Positions 52,302-61,195 of a stretch of DNA of 64,000 bases are shown piece after piece. The stretch lies in the NCBI GenBank assembly GCA_966211795.1, contig CBIHNW010000012.1:1-64000 (forward strand), in the 5' to 3' direction. Source of the DNA: 21-14-0-10-47-8 sp966211795. Lineage in GTDB: Bacteria; Bdellovibrionota; Bdellovibrionia; Bdellovibrionales; Bdellovibrionaceae. The notes under the pieces were generated by a model. The model did not search any database, was not told the DNA's origin, and saw nothing but the letters and a program-made list of their open reading frames with translations. The first letter of the stretch is position 1; each line of letters begins with the position of its first letter. The translations under genes and the position numbers were made by a program.

Positions 52302-53327
52302 ATGAACACAAGTGCGCTGTACCGACTGCTGGAATTTGAACCCTACTTTATCCTATGTTCGCTGATTGCTTTGGCCTGGGTGTTTTACAAAGTTTTTTTG
52401 CGCGAAGTTTCCGAAGAGCGACATAAAAATCTGAGCGCGCACTTTCGCAATCTGATGCGCCACTTTATTTTCTTCACGACCCTCTTTGTGGTCTTTATTA
52501 TTTTGCGCCAAGCCTCGGCCGATTCCAATTTCGCCAAGATGACCCCCTACATGGGGCTTGGCAGCCTGGCCACCGGCATGATCGTATTTGTCAAAGCCTG
52601 CCGCCTGATCATTTTGCAGTACTTGTTTTTGGGATCCATGAAACACGGCGTCCCCGTGCTGATGGTGAATATTTTTTCCCTGTTGATGTCGCTCGTGCTT
52701 TTGATGTGGGTCGCGGCCAGCATCTTCAGTCTCGAGCTCACCCCCTTGCTCGCAACGTCGGCGGCCTTCTCGGTCATTCTCGGTTTTGCCTTGCAGGACA
52801 CCTTGGGAAATCTCTTTGCCGGAATTTCTTTGCAGGTCGATCGCGCTTACGACATCGGTGACTGGATTGAGATCAATAATGGCTCGGTGAAAACCACCGG
52901 TCAGGTCAAGGAAATCACCTGGCGCGCCACCGTCTTGGTGGGCTGGACCGACGAGACCATTACGCTGCCGAATCGAACTTTGGCCAACTCGCAATTGTCG
53001 AATTACTCTTTGGGCGATAAGCCCATCATTCGCTCGCTGATGTTCCGGGTTCGTTATGGCACCGATTTGACCCTGGCCAAACAGTGCCTGCTTGAGAGCA
53101 TCAAGGGCATTAAATCCGTTCGCTCGTGGCCCGAGCCTTTGGTGATCATCTCCGAGATGACCGATTCCTGGGCGGGTCTCAAGCTTGTCTATTTCATTGA
53201 GAATTTTGGCTCTCAGTTCGTGATTGCGGACGAGGTCGGCGAGAGTGCTTTGCGCTTTTTAAAGGCAAACAATATCGACCTGGCGCCGAGCCGATTAGAA
53301 CTGCACACGCCAGAACGCCCTGCATAA
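52302..53327 (+). CDS. MscS family mechanosensitive channel
   Basis: This 341-residue inner-membrane protein matches the MscS family. Four hydrophobic segments fill the first ~160 residues. The pore helix and cytosolic beta domain follow: SAAFSVILGFALQDTLGNLFAGI and AYDIGDWIEI, then LPNRTLANSQLSNYS. MscS channels open under membrane tension to release solutes during osmotic downshock. GAGGGATTC precedes the ATG. Confidence 0.93.
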   Translation: MNTSALYRLLEFEPYFILCSLIALAWVFYKVFLREVSEERHKNLSAHFRNLMRHFIFFTTLFVVFIILRQASADSNFAKMTPYMGLGSLATGMIVFVKACRLIILQYLFLGSMKHGVPVLMVNIFSLLMSLVLLMWVAASIFSLELTPLLATSAAFSVILGFALQDTLGNLFAGISLQVDRAYDIGDWIEINNGSVKTTGQVKEITWRATVLVGWTDETITLPNRTLANSQLSNYSLGDKPIIRSLMFRVRYGTDLTLAKQCLLESIKGIKSVRSWPEPLVIISEMTDSWAGLKLVYFIENFGSQFVIADEVGESALRFLKANNIDLAPSRLELHTPERPA

Positions 53328-53369
53328 TATTCCTCTCTTTCACTTTGGCATAATTTCTGTAAAGGTCTT

Positions 53370-53396
53370 TGGGGCTTGGGGTGCTTTTGGCCCCAG
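53370..53396 (+). other. Leader hairpin before the first oligopeptide-binding protein gene
   Basis: TTGGGGC and GGCCCCA-type arms enclose GC- and T-rich loop bases around 53370-53396, about 40 bases before the ATG. There is no T-tract, and its role is unknown. Confidence 0.3.
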
Positions 53397-53434
53397 TTCG
53401 CAAATTTCTGGAACCCTATTTTGGAGGAACTCAA

Positions 53435-55132
53435 ATGCGTTTTGTGAAAAACAGTTTATATCTGGCTTTAGCGCTTGCGGCCGCAAGCCCTGCTTATTGC
53501 CTACCGACGAATGATGAATTGAAAATTGGCATCACTCAAGAGTTTGAAAACCTCAATCCGATCATCGGCACGATGACGGCCACCCAATACATGAGCTATC
53601 TCGTGAACCGCAATCTGGACGTGCTGACGCCAGATGGGAAATGGGTGCCACAAATGGCGAAAAAAATTCCATCCCTGGAAAATAAGCTCGCTAAATTTAT
53701 CGATTACGAAGGTAAAAAAAGCATTCAGTCGACCTGGGAAATTCTGGATAACGCCAAATGGGGCGACGGCGCCGATGTCACGTGCAAAGACGTGAAATTT
53801 TCCTGGCAAGCGGGCCTGAACGAGAACGTCTCCGTTGGATCTCGTGAGCCTTATCAAGACATCAAAAGCATCACTTGGGATGAAAAAACGCCGCGAAAAT
53901 GTGTGATCACCACCAGCCCCGCAAAATGGGACTTCTATAAAAACATGCCAAGCATTATGCCATCGCATGTTGAACAAGCCATCTTGGATAAATACGGAAA
54001 ACAAAAAGAAGGCTACGATCAGAATTCAGAATTCTCAAAAAATCCGACCAATCCGGGATTGTACAACGGACCTTACGTGATTGCGGAATTGAAATTGGGC
54101 TCGCACGTGACCTTCACGCCGAATCCTCATTTCTACGGAAAGCAGCCCGCGATTAAAAAACTGATTTTCAAATTGATCCCGAACACCTCGACGCTGGAGG
54201 CAAACTTGCGCTCAGGAACCATCGACATGGTCGCTCCCTTGGGATTTTCTTTCGACCAAGCCTTGGCTTTCGAAAAGAAGGTGCAAGCAGATAAACTTCC
54301 TTACCAAGTTATCTTCAAGCCAGGTCTGACTTATGAGCACATCGATTTCGATATGGAAAATCCACTGCTCAAAGATGTTCGCGTTCGCCGCGCGATGGTT
54401 CACGCCATCAACCGCGAAGAGCTGGTGAAGGCTTTGTTTGAAGGCCGTCAACGCGTCGCCATTCATGACTTGGCGCCGATTGATCCATGGTTCACCGACG
54501 ATCCAAAGAAAGTGAATTTGTATCCTTACTCGAAGCGTGATGCTTCCAAGTTGTTGGACGAAGCGGGATTTAAGATGGGTCCAGATGGCTATCGCTATAA
54601 AGATGGCAAAAAACTGTCTTTGCAATTCATGACGACCGCGGGAAATAAAACTCGTGAAACTGTACAGACCATGCTGCAAGGCCAATGGAAAGCGGTCGGC
54701 ATCGAAGTCATCATCAAGAATGAACCAGCTCGCGTGTTCTTCTCGGAATCAACAAAGAAGCGCAACTATGGCGGTCTCGCCATGTACGCTTGGCAGTCGT
54801 CACCTGAGCGCTCTCCGCGATCGACCTACACTTCCGCCAACATTCCGACACAAAAGAACGCTTGGTCGGGTCAAAATCAGATGGGCTGGGTGAATCCAAA
54901 AGTTGATAAATTGGTTGATGAGCTCGAGGCGGAATTCAATCCGGCAAAACGCAAAACAATCGCGCAAACCCTGCTTCACGAATACACCAGCGACGTCCCG
55001 GTCTTGCCTCTTTATTACCGCTCTGAAGTGGCGGCTATTCCTTCGAACTTGACTGGCTACGAATTAGCGGCTCACCAATTTTATGAAACCAACGAAGCCG
55101 AAAATTGGAGTCTTGATTCCAAAATGAAGTAG
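53435..55132 (+). CDS. Extracellular solute-binding protein, family 5
   Basis: This ~565-residue periplasmic protein has a signal peptide ending at AYC and the SBP family 5 (oligopeptide/dipeptide-binding) fold. Motifs include ITQEFENLNPI, VTCKDVKFSW, GPYVIAELKLGSHVTF and DVRVRRAMVHAINREELVKALF, the core family signature. GGAGG precedes ATG 53435. A close paralog follows, and no permease or ATPase genes are near. It may bind peptides for a transporter encoded elsewhere, or serve as a sensor partner. Confidence 0.9.
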   Translation: MRFVKNSLYLALALAAASPAYCLPTNDELKIGITQEFENLNPIIGTMTATQYMSYLVNRNLDVLTPDGKWVPQMAKKIPSLENKLAKFIDYEGKKSIQSTWEILDNAKWGDGADVTCKDVKFSWQAGLNENVSVGSREPYQDIKSITWDEKTPRKCVITTSPAKWDFYKNMPSIMPSHVEQAILDKYGKQKEGYDQNSEFSKNPTNPGLYNGPYVIAELKLGSHVTFTPNPHFYGKQPAIKKLIFKLIPNTSTLEANLRSGTIDMVAPLGFSFDQALAFEKKVQADKLPYQVIFKPGLTYEHIDFDMENPLLKDVRVRRAMVHAINREELVKALFEGRQRVAIHDLAPIDPWFTDDPKKVNLYPYSKRDASKLLDEAGFKMGPDGYRYKDGKKLSLQFMTTAGNKTRETVQTMLQGQWKAVGIEVIIKNEPARVFFSESTKKRNYGGLAMYAWQSSPERSPRSTYTSANIPTQKNAWSGQNQMGWVNPKVDKLVDELEAEFNPAKRKTIAQTLLHEYTSDVPVLPLYYRSEVAAIPSNLTGYELAAHQFYETNEAENWSLDSKMK

Positions 55133-55203
55133 TCTTCTAAAATTCAAAGCCCCCAAGAATCAACCATTGGTTGATTTGAAGCGGCTATCTGTCGAATTTG
55201 ATT

Positions 55204-55250
55204 GGCCTCCCTGCTTTTTTAGGCGAACTTTGGGGAGGCCTTTTTATTTT
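55204..55250 (+). terminator. Intrinsic terminator between the two solute-binding protein genes
   Basis: GGCCTCCC (55204-55211) and GGGAGGCC (55233-55240) form an eight-base stem with a 21-base loop, followed by TTTTTATTTT. It separates the paralogs into two transcripts. Confidence 0.75.
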
Positions 55251-55357
55251 GAAGGACTTGGATTCTTCAGGATTCATTGTGCATCCAGTGCACAGCAGAG
55301 AATCTCGAAGGTGTGGAAAGTGTTGCCACCAACCGAAGGCCGAACAAAGGAGTGAGC

Positions 55358-57034
55358 ATGAACAAACTGATTTCACCAATTCTGATTCTTCTACTGCAAA
55401 TTTCCAATGGGGCCTTCGCCGCAGCCGTGCCGCTGGCAACGGGAAAAGACATCTTGAAAATCGCGACCTCGGCCGAGTTTGAAACTCTGAATCCTTTGAT
55501 CGCCGAACAAGGTGCCACCAAGTACATGCAGTACCTGGCTTGGCGGCCGCTTGTGGTATTGGGGCTTGATAACAAATGGAAGGCCCTAAATCTCACCAAA
55601 ATTCCGACAATTGAAAACGGCATGGCTAAACGCAAGGGCGAAGGCATCGATGTCACTTTTGAAATCAAGCCCGAGATGCAATGGGGTGACGGCGTTCCGG
55701 TCACCTGCAAAGACGTCGAGTTTGCGTGGCGCTTGGGAAAACATCCGAACGTCTCCATCTCCGGCAAAGAAGCTTACGACAATATCACCGCCATCACCTG
55801 GGATGAAAAAACGCCGAAAAAATGCCTGATGCAGGTGAAAAAAGCAAAGTTCGATTATTTTCAATCGATGATGGATCCCATGCCCGAGCATCTGGAAGGT
55901 CCGATTTTTGAAAAGTACAAGGACACTCCCGAAGGCTACGATCACAACACGCTCTACACCAAGGATCCAACCAACCCGGGCCTGTACAATGGCCCCTTTG
56001 TCGTTAGCGATGTGAAGCTGGGTTCGCACGTGATGTTTTCCGCCAATCCAAAATTTGGCGGACCCAAGCCGCACTTGAAGCAAATCCTTTTCAAACTTTT
56101 GCCAAACTCGAGCACGCACACCACGGCCCTGCAGGCCGGAGATGTCGACATGCTTTTGCCGAGCGCCAGCATCGGACTGGATCAGGCGATCACGTTTGAA
56201 AAAACGGTGAAAGAAAACAAGCTTCCGTTCAAAGTCGTCTACGCCGACGGCGTCATTTACGCGCACATTGATTTGAATTTAGACGTGCCCGGTTTGAACG
56301 ATCTGGCCGTGCGAAAGGCGCTGGCACATTCGATCAATCAAAAGCAGATCATTCAGTCTTTCTTCGAAGGCCACGGCAAAGCAGCCCTGCATTTCGTGAC
56401 CGACAAAGATCCGTGGTATACCGAGCAGGTGCCGAAATACGATTACAACCGACGGGAAGCCATCAAGATCCTCGAGGCCGCAGGCTGGAAGGCTGGTAGC
56501 GACGGCATTCGCAGCAAAGATGGCAAGAGACTGAGCTTTCAAATTGTCGGGGCCGCGGGCACCAAGATCATCGAAAATATCGAAACCTTGCTGCAATCCC
56601 AGTTCAAAGCAATCGGCGTCGAGCTTAAAATTAAAAACGAACCACCACGCGTGATGTTTGGCGAAACGATCAAGCACCGCAAATTTGAAATGGCGATGTT
56701 TTCTTGGTCATCAATTCCGGAACAGTCACCTCGCACAATCTTGCATTCGACACAGATTCCAAGCGAGCAAAACTCGTGGTCGGGTCAAAACGACACGGGT
56801 TATAAAAATCCCGAGGTGGATCAGCTGATTGATTCATTAGAAGTGGAATTCAATGCGCAAAAACGGGCCGCCATCGCCAAGAAAATCATCGAAGCTTACG
56901 TGCGTGATATCCCGGTCTTGCCGATTTATTATCGCCCGGCTTACACGGTGATCCCAAATGATTTGAAGGGATACCAGCTTTCGGGCCACATGGGTTACGA
57001 GACTCTTTACGCCGAGAACTGGACGCGCAAATAG
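55358..57034 (+). CDS. Extracellular solute-binding protein, family 5 (paralog)
   Basis: This ~558-residue protein has a signal peptide ending at AFA and the SBP5 fold. It runs parallel to the preceding gene: TSAEFETLNPLI, VTCKDVEFAW, GPFVVSDVKLGSHVMF, LAVRKALAHSINQKQIIQSF, and YVRDIPVLPIYYRPAY. AAAGGAG lies seven bases before ATG 55358. The pair is clearly a tandem duplication, with divergence suggesting different ligands. It is the second such gene with no adjacent transporter. Confidence 0.9.
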   Translation: MNKLISPILILLLQISNGAFAAAVPLATGKDILKIATSAEFETLNPLIAEQGATKYMQYLAWRPLVVLGLDNKWKALNLTKIPTIENGMAKRKGEGIDVTFEIKPEMQWGDGVPVTCKDVEFAWRLGKHPNVSISGKEAYDNITAITWDEKTPKKCLMQVKKAKFDYFQSMMDPMPEHLEGPIFEKYKDTPEGYDHNTLYTKDPTNPGLYNGPFVVSDVKLGSHVMFSANPKFGGPKPHLKQILFKLLPNSSTHTTALQAGDVDMLLPSASIGLDQAITFEKTVKENKLPFKVVYADGVIYAHIDLNLDVPGLNDLAVRKALAHSINQKQIIQSFFEGHGKAALHFVTDKDPWYTEQVPKYDYNRREAIKILEAAGWKAGSDGIRSKDGKRLSFQIVGAAGTKIIENIETLLQSQFKAIGVELKIKNEPPRVMFGETIKHRKFEMAMFSWSSIPEQSPRTILHSTQIPSEQNSWSGQNDTGYKNPEVDQLIDSLEVEFNAQKRAAIAKKIIEAYVRDIPVLPIYYRPAYTVIPNDLKGYQLSGHMGYETLYAENWTRK

Positions 57035-57114
57035 CGTCCAGTTCAGGGATTCAGGACATTCAGGCTGCCACTTAACATTTGATTTTCCATGTCATGATTG
57101 ACCCCTCGGAAGAG

Positions 57115-57133
57115 TATAATCTCTTTTGTAATG
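57115..57133 (+). promoter_or_regulatory. TATAAT -10 element close to the start codon
   Basis: A perfect TATAAT lies at 57115-57120. The ATG of the next gene is at 57131, so the transcript would begin only a few bases ahead of it. No good -35 is seen at 16-18 bases. Confidence 0.4.
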
Positions 57134-58066
57134 AAGACTGAAAGCGGTCCGCATTTCATTCGATGGACGACCCTGCTCTTTGCAATCGCTTTGCGGTACC
57201 TGCCGGTTTTTGCCGAGTCCTTGAATGAAAAGCCCACTATTTTTACTTACCGCTCGCCCGAAAGTCAGATCGATAAACGCTACAATTATGACCGTGAGCT
57301 TCTGCAGTTAGCGCTCGAGAAGACCAAGGATAAGTTCGGCCCCTTTCGTCTGGTTGGCAGCGCTGAAATGAACACGGCCCGCGCCATGTCTGAACTTCAA
57401 AAGGACACTTATCCCAATTTTTTCGTGACCTTGAATTATCAAGACTCGTTCGCGAAACTGGGCCTGACCTATGTTCGCTTTCCCGTCGAACTGGGATTGA
57501 TCGGTTGGCGAACCTGCTTTACCAATCCGGCGACATCGGAAAAATTAAAATCCATCCACAGTTTCGAGCAGCTGAAGCAATTCAAGTATGGCCAAGGAAT
57601 GGCGTGGACCGACGTGCAGATCCTGCGAGCGAATGGCTTTGACGTCGTCGAGGTCGGTCGCTACGAAAATCTTTTCCGCATGGTGGCCAAAGAGCGCTTT
57701 GATCTTTTCTGCCGCGGAACGAACGAGGTCTTGAAAGAATGGGAAGATCACAAAGACATCCCGAATCTGGTTTACGATAAATCGATCGCCATTTTCTATC
57801 CCTTACCAAGAGTGTATTACACCAATAAAAATAATGAAAAAGCCCGGGCGCGGATTCAAGAAGGCTTGAACATCGCCTACCATGATGGTTCGTTGCTGAT
57901 GATCTGGAAGAGGACTCATCAAAAAAGCGTCGACTTTGCGGCCCTGGCTCATCGAAAGACATTCTGCCTGGAAAATCCGTATTTAAAGAACATCGATTTT
58001 GATTACAAACGCTACAAAGTTGGTTCCTTCGGATTTTCATGCCCTCCGAACGCGCAGAAATTTTAG
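57131..58066 (+). CDS. Periplasmic solute-binding protein, family 3-like
   Basis: This ~311-residue protein has an N-terminal signal segment (about residues 8-28) and a mature domain like bacterial extracellular solute-binding protein family 3, with IFTYRSPESQIDKRY at the start, PVELGLIGWRTCF and an ERFDLFCRGTNE block. Two Cys pairs may form disulfides. It lacks transport partners. It is convergent with the histidine kinase gene, their stops overlapping by about four bases. ATG 57131 has no clear ribosome-binding site. Confidence 0.6.
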   Translation: MKTESGPHFIRWTTLLFAIALRYLPVFAESLNEKPTIFTYRSPESQIDKRYNYDRELLQLALEKTKDKFGPFRLVGSAEMNTARAMSELQKDTYPNFFVTLNYQDSFAKLGLTYVRFPVELGLIGWRTCFTNPATSEKLKSIHSFEQLKQFKYGQGMAWTDVQILRANGFDVVEVGRYENLFRMVAKERFDLFCRGTNEVLKEWEDHKDIPNLVYDKSIAIFYPLPRVYYTNKNNEKARARIQEGLNIAYHDGSLLMIWKRTHQKSVDFAALAHRKTFCLENPYLKNIDFDYKRYKVGSFGFSCPPNAQKF

Positions 58067-59484
58067 GTGCCTGATACAGAGTCTAGAGCGAGTGGCAAGC
58101 GGACCCAGATGCAGGATCCGGAAGCTGACGCTTCTTTGAGATGGATTTCACCATTGAGCAGCCGAACTGATTTCTGAGCGATCGAAAGTCCCAAACCGGA
58201 GCCCGGAATTTCTCTCTCGTCCCCACGGACGAAAGGCTCAAAGAGGTCATTGAGCACCTGCTTTGGAAAGCCCGGACCTTGATCAGCAATCTCAATCAAC
58301 GCGTCTGCCACTTGCGTTTGAACCTGTAAAGTCACGATGGTTGGGAGATCCTGACCCGAGTATAGAATCGCATTTTCAAGCAAATTTCCAAAAAGATCTG
58401 TCAACAAAGAGAGATTTCCGGTCACGTAAAGGCCCGAGGCACATTCAAGTTTCAGGGTGACATGCTTTTGTTCTGCCAGGGATTGAAAAAGACCGCAAAG
58501 GTCAGAGAAAAAGCTCGCAAGCTCAATCGCTTCTTTGGGCGGAGACTGCTGATAAGAGATACGGGACGAAGCAATCAGCTTCTGCGTGAGCATCGCGAGC
58601 AAACTGGCCGCAGACTTGACATCTGTCAGTCCGGCCACGAGCTCCTCTTTGCTGCGATCCTTTCGAAGTAAGACATCGAGGGTCGTTTGCATCGCCGTCA
58701 CCGGAGTTTTCAGCTGATGGGCCGCTCGCCCCAGAAAGAGCCACATGTCCCGGTAGACATCAGCCGCCTGGGTGTGGAGCTCTTCAAGCTTTTCGACGAC
58801 GGCTTTGACTTCGACCGTGTTGGTTTGAGGCAAGCGAGGAAATGCATGGGTCGCACTGAAATCGGTGGTCGCTAACGACTTGGTCAAAATGGAAAGATCC
58901 GACGTCAGTCGTCGACCTAGGATCAACATGCTCCCAATGACGATCGTCAGGATGACCATCATGATGGGAATGGAAACATCGAGCGTCTTGGTCACCATCT
59001 CGCGGTAGGGGGCTTCGTCCATGCCGACAATCAGGCAAATAAATGGCACGATACCTTTTTGGGCCTGCGGGAAATCATCATCAAGCTCGGGCTGAAACTT
59101 CATCGCGGAAATGTGGTAGGTTCGTCCCTGCAAAGTCCACGTCTTTCGTGATAGACCTTCGGCGCAAGCAACGGCCGGTGCATCTGGACTTTCCTTAAGG
59201 GTCGTTCCACCCTGTAGATCCATGAAGCGAAAAAAACCATTCGGGTTGTGCTGATGATACTGGGATAAAAAAAGTGGCGACATTTCAAAATCAAAACCGT
59301 CGCCCTGACCGGTGTTCACCAGGGCCGAGAGCGCCAGTTTTTCGTTGTTTAAAAGATGCTCCATCTCCTGCGAGGCTTGAGCCGAGAGTGCCTGGTACAA
59401 AGTCGCTGAACCCGCCAGGCAGAAAATGATCAGCATCAAGGCGGCGGCAATTAAAATTTTAGTCGCAAGCTTCATTTGCTTCAT
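58063..59484 (-). CDS. Membrane sensor histidine kinase
   Basis: This 473-residue kinase has two membrane segments (about residues 8-30 and 170-192) flanking a periplasmic sensor loop, then a HAMP-like region and a HisKA block with the phosphoacceptor His in GRAAHQLKTPVTAM. The ATPase domain shows an N box NLLENAILY, G1 IADQGPGFP and G2 GSGLGLSIAQK. It partners the OmpR-type regulator: its ATG overlaps the regulator stop (ATGA). The signal is unknown. Confidence 0.93.
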   Translation of the reverse strand: MKQMKLATKILIAAALMLIIFCLAGSATLYQALSAQASQEMEHLLNNEKLALSALVNTGQGDGFDFEMSPLFLSQYHQHNPNGFFRFMDLQGGTTLKESPDAPAVACAEGLSRKTWTLQGRTYHISAMKFQPELDDDFPQAQKGIVPFICLIVGMDEAPYREMVTKTLDVSIPIMMVILTIVIGSMLILGRRLTSDLSILTKSLATTDFSATHAFPRLPQTNTVEVKAVVEKLEELHTQAADVYRDMWLFLGRAAHQLKTPVTAMQTTLDVLLRKDRSKEELVAGLTDVKSAASLLAMLTQKLIASSRISYQQSPPKEAIELASFFSDLCGLFQSLAEQKHVTLKLECASGLYVTGNLSLLTDLFGNLLENAILYSGQDLPTIVTLQVQTQVADALIEIADQGPGFPKQVLNDLFEPFVRGDEREIPGSGLGLSIAQKSVRLLNGEIHLKEASASGSCIWVRLPLALDSVSGT

Positions 59485-60146
59485 CGAATGACGTAACCCT
59501 CGCCCCGGATGGTCTCGATCAATTCGTCAGCGCCGACGGATTCGAGCTTGCGGCGAAGTTTATTGATGAACACGTCGATCACGTTGCTGCCCTGTTCGGA
59601 ATCTTCCGGGTAAATGTGCTCGGCGATTTTTTCGCGAGATAAAACATGCGACCGGCGAAGTAGAAAAAGTTCCAGCACCGCAAACTCTTTTGCCGTCAGG
59701 AAAACCGGCGTTCCGCTCGCGCTCAAGGTGCGAGCGATAGGGTTGAGTTTCAGAGGTCCCGCTTCTAAGAGCTCACCGTAAAATTGGTATTTCCGTCTCG
59801 TCAACGCGCGCACGCGAGAAAGAAGTTCTTCGAAAATAAACGGCTTTGCCAAATAGTCATCAGCCCCTAGATTAAAACCTTTGATCTTGTCCTCGATTGC
59901 ATCTTTGGCGGTCAAAATTAAAACCGGTGTTCGCTGGCCCTTTTTTCTGAGCTCCGATAGCAGCGAATATCCCAAGCCGTCCGGAAGCATGAGATCCAGA
60001 ATCAAGGTGTCGTATTCAAATTCGTTGGCGAGATGAGCGCCGTCTTCCAGAGTCGTCACCCAATCGACGGCATAGGCCTCTTCGCTGAGACCCTTTTTCA
60101 GCGCTTTTCCAATCAATGCCTGATCTTCAACTATTAATATCCGCAT
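59481..60146 (-). CDS. OmpR-family response regulator
   Basis: This 221-residue protein has a receiver domain (residues 1-115) with the phosphoacceptor Asp in LDLMLPDGLGY, ILTAKDA and the KPF loop. A C-terminal winged-helix domain (about 125-221) ends in VYINKLRRKLE-like VFINKLRRKLESVG and TIRGEGYVIR. It regulates transcription once phosphorylated by the overlapping kinase. ATG 60146 (MRILIVEDQ) is preferred to GTG 60155. Pairs of 11-base direct repeats in the divergent promoter region are likely targets. Confidence 0.94.
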   Translation of the reverse strand: MRILIVEDQALIGKALKKGLSEEAYAVDWVTTLEDGAHLANEFEYDTLILDLMLPDGLGYSLLSELRKKGQRTPVLILTAKDAIEDKIKGFNLGADDYLAKPFIFEELLSRVRALTRRKYQFYGELLEAGPLKLNPIARTLSASGTPVFLTAKEFAVLELFLLRRSHVLSREKIAEHIYPEDSEQGSNVIDVFINKLRRKLESVGADELIETIRGEGYVIR

Positions 60147-60237
60147 TTGAATCACCGCCCTCTTTGGCTATAGCAGAGCCCCGGTTCGCCTGAAATCAGA
60201 AAACTGGTGAGGCAAATATTTCAAGCCACTGGCTCAA

Positions 60238-60319
60238 TTATGGCAACATTATGGCAACTGAGAGCGATCTCAAGCTTGGCCCAGCGCACGAATGCGATTC
60301 ATCTTCAGTTCATCTTAAT
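60238..60319. promoter_or_regulatory. Two pairs of 11-bp direct repeats, candidate response-regulator sites
   Basis: TTATGGCAACA/TTATGGCAACT occur in tandem at 60238-60259, and TTCATCTTCAG/TTCATCTTAAT at 60298-60319. Each pair has the 11-base period typical of OmpR-family binding. They lie between the divergent regulator gene (start 60146) and the DUF347 gene (start 60352). Confidence 0.6.
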
Positions 60320-60351
60320 CCCCTATCTTGATTTCATCCGGGGGGATCATC

Positions 60352-61125
60352 ATGTTCAATCGAGACAATCGAAGTCAAACGGCGAAAGCATTAAGTAAAG
60401 TTCCACAAGTCACGCTTCTATTTTGGATCATCAAAATTGCGGCGACAACTTTGGGTGAAACCGGTGGTGACGCCGTTTCGATGTCGATGGATTTGGGTTA
60501 CCTGGTGGGGACCGCCATTTTTGCGGCGATTTTCTTGATCGCGGTTTTCATCCAGATCAAAGCTCCCCGCTTTCATCCCTTGATCTACTGGGCAACCATC
60601 ATCGCGACAACGACGGTTGGAACCACTCTGGCCGATTTTGCCGATCGCTCTTTGGGAATTGGTTATGCTGGCGGCTCGGCGATTCTCTTGGCCTTGCTAG
60701 CCGGCTCACTTTTTGTTTGGCATCGTTCGCTTGGCAGTATTTCTGTCGATTCGATCAACAGTCCCAAGTCAGAAGCTTTTTATTGGGTGACAATCATGTT
60801 CTCGCAAACGCTGGGAACCGCATTGGGCGATTGGACGGCAGACTCGATGGGATTTGGTTACGGCGGCAGCGCCATGATTTTTGGTGCCCTCTTGCTAGTG
60901 ATCGTTGCACTTTATTTCTGGACCCAAATTTCACGAACGATTCTTTTCTGGGCGGCGTTTATTTTGACTCGTCCCCTGGGCGCGGTCGTTGGCGATTATT
61001 TGGATAAACCGCACGACAAAGGCGGCCGCGAGCTCAGCCGTTACAGCGCCTCGCTGTCGCTTTTTGTTTTTATCGTGGCTTGCGTGCTGATCTTTCGGCA
61101 ACAGCCAGCTTCGAAGGCACATTAA
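60352..61125 (+). CDS. DUF347 (COG4705-like) repeat membrane protein
   Basis: This ~257-residue membrane protein has four repeats of a helical unit containing a TxGxxxxD-type motif: TTLGETGGDAVS, TTVGTTLADFAD, QTLGTALGDWTA and RPLGAVVGDYLD, each between hydrophobic helices. This is the DUF347 pattern; the role is unknown. A GGGGGG stretch lies six bases before ATG 60352. It is divergent from the two-component system and sits directly beside its likely binding sites, so it is a probable target. Confidence 0.85.
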   Translation: MFNRDNRSQTAKALSKVPQVTLLFWIIKIAATTLGETGGDAVSMSMDLGYLVGTAIFAAIFLIAVFIQIKAPRFHPLIYWATIIATTTVGTTLADFADRSLGIGYAGGSAILLALLAGSLFVWHRSLGSISVDSINSPKSEAFYWVTIMFSQTLGTALGDWTADSMGFGYGGSAMIFGALLLVIVALYFWTQISRTILFWAAFILTRPLGAVVGDYLDKPHDKGGRELSRYSASLSLFVFIVACVLIFRQQPASKAH

Positions 61126-61195
61126 AAAATATTATAGAGATCAGTTGAAGGAAGCGAATTGATGAATTGAAAACGAATCCGTTAAAGGAGGAGAC

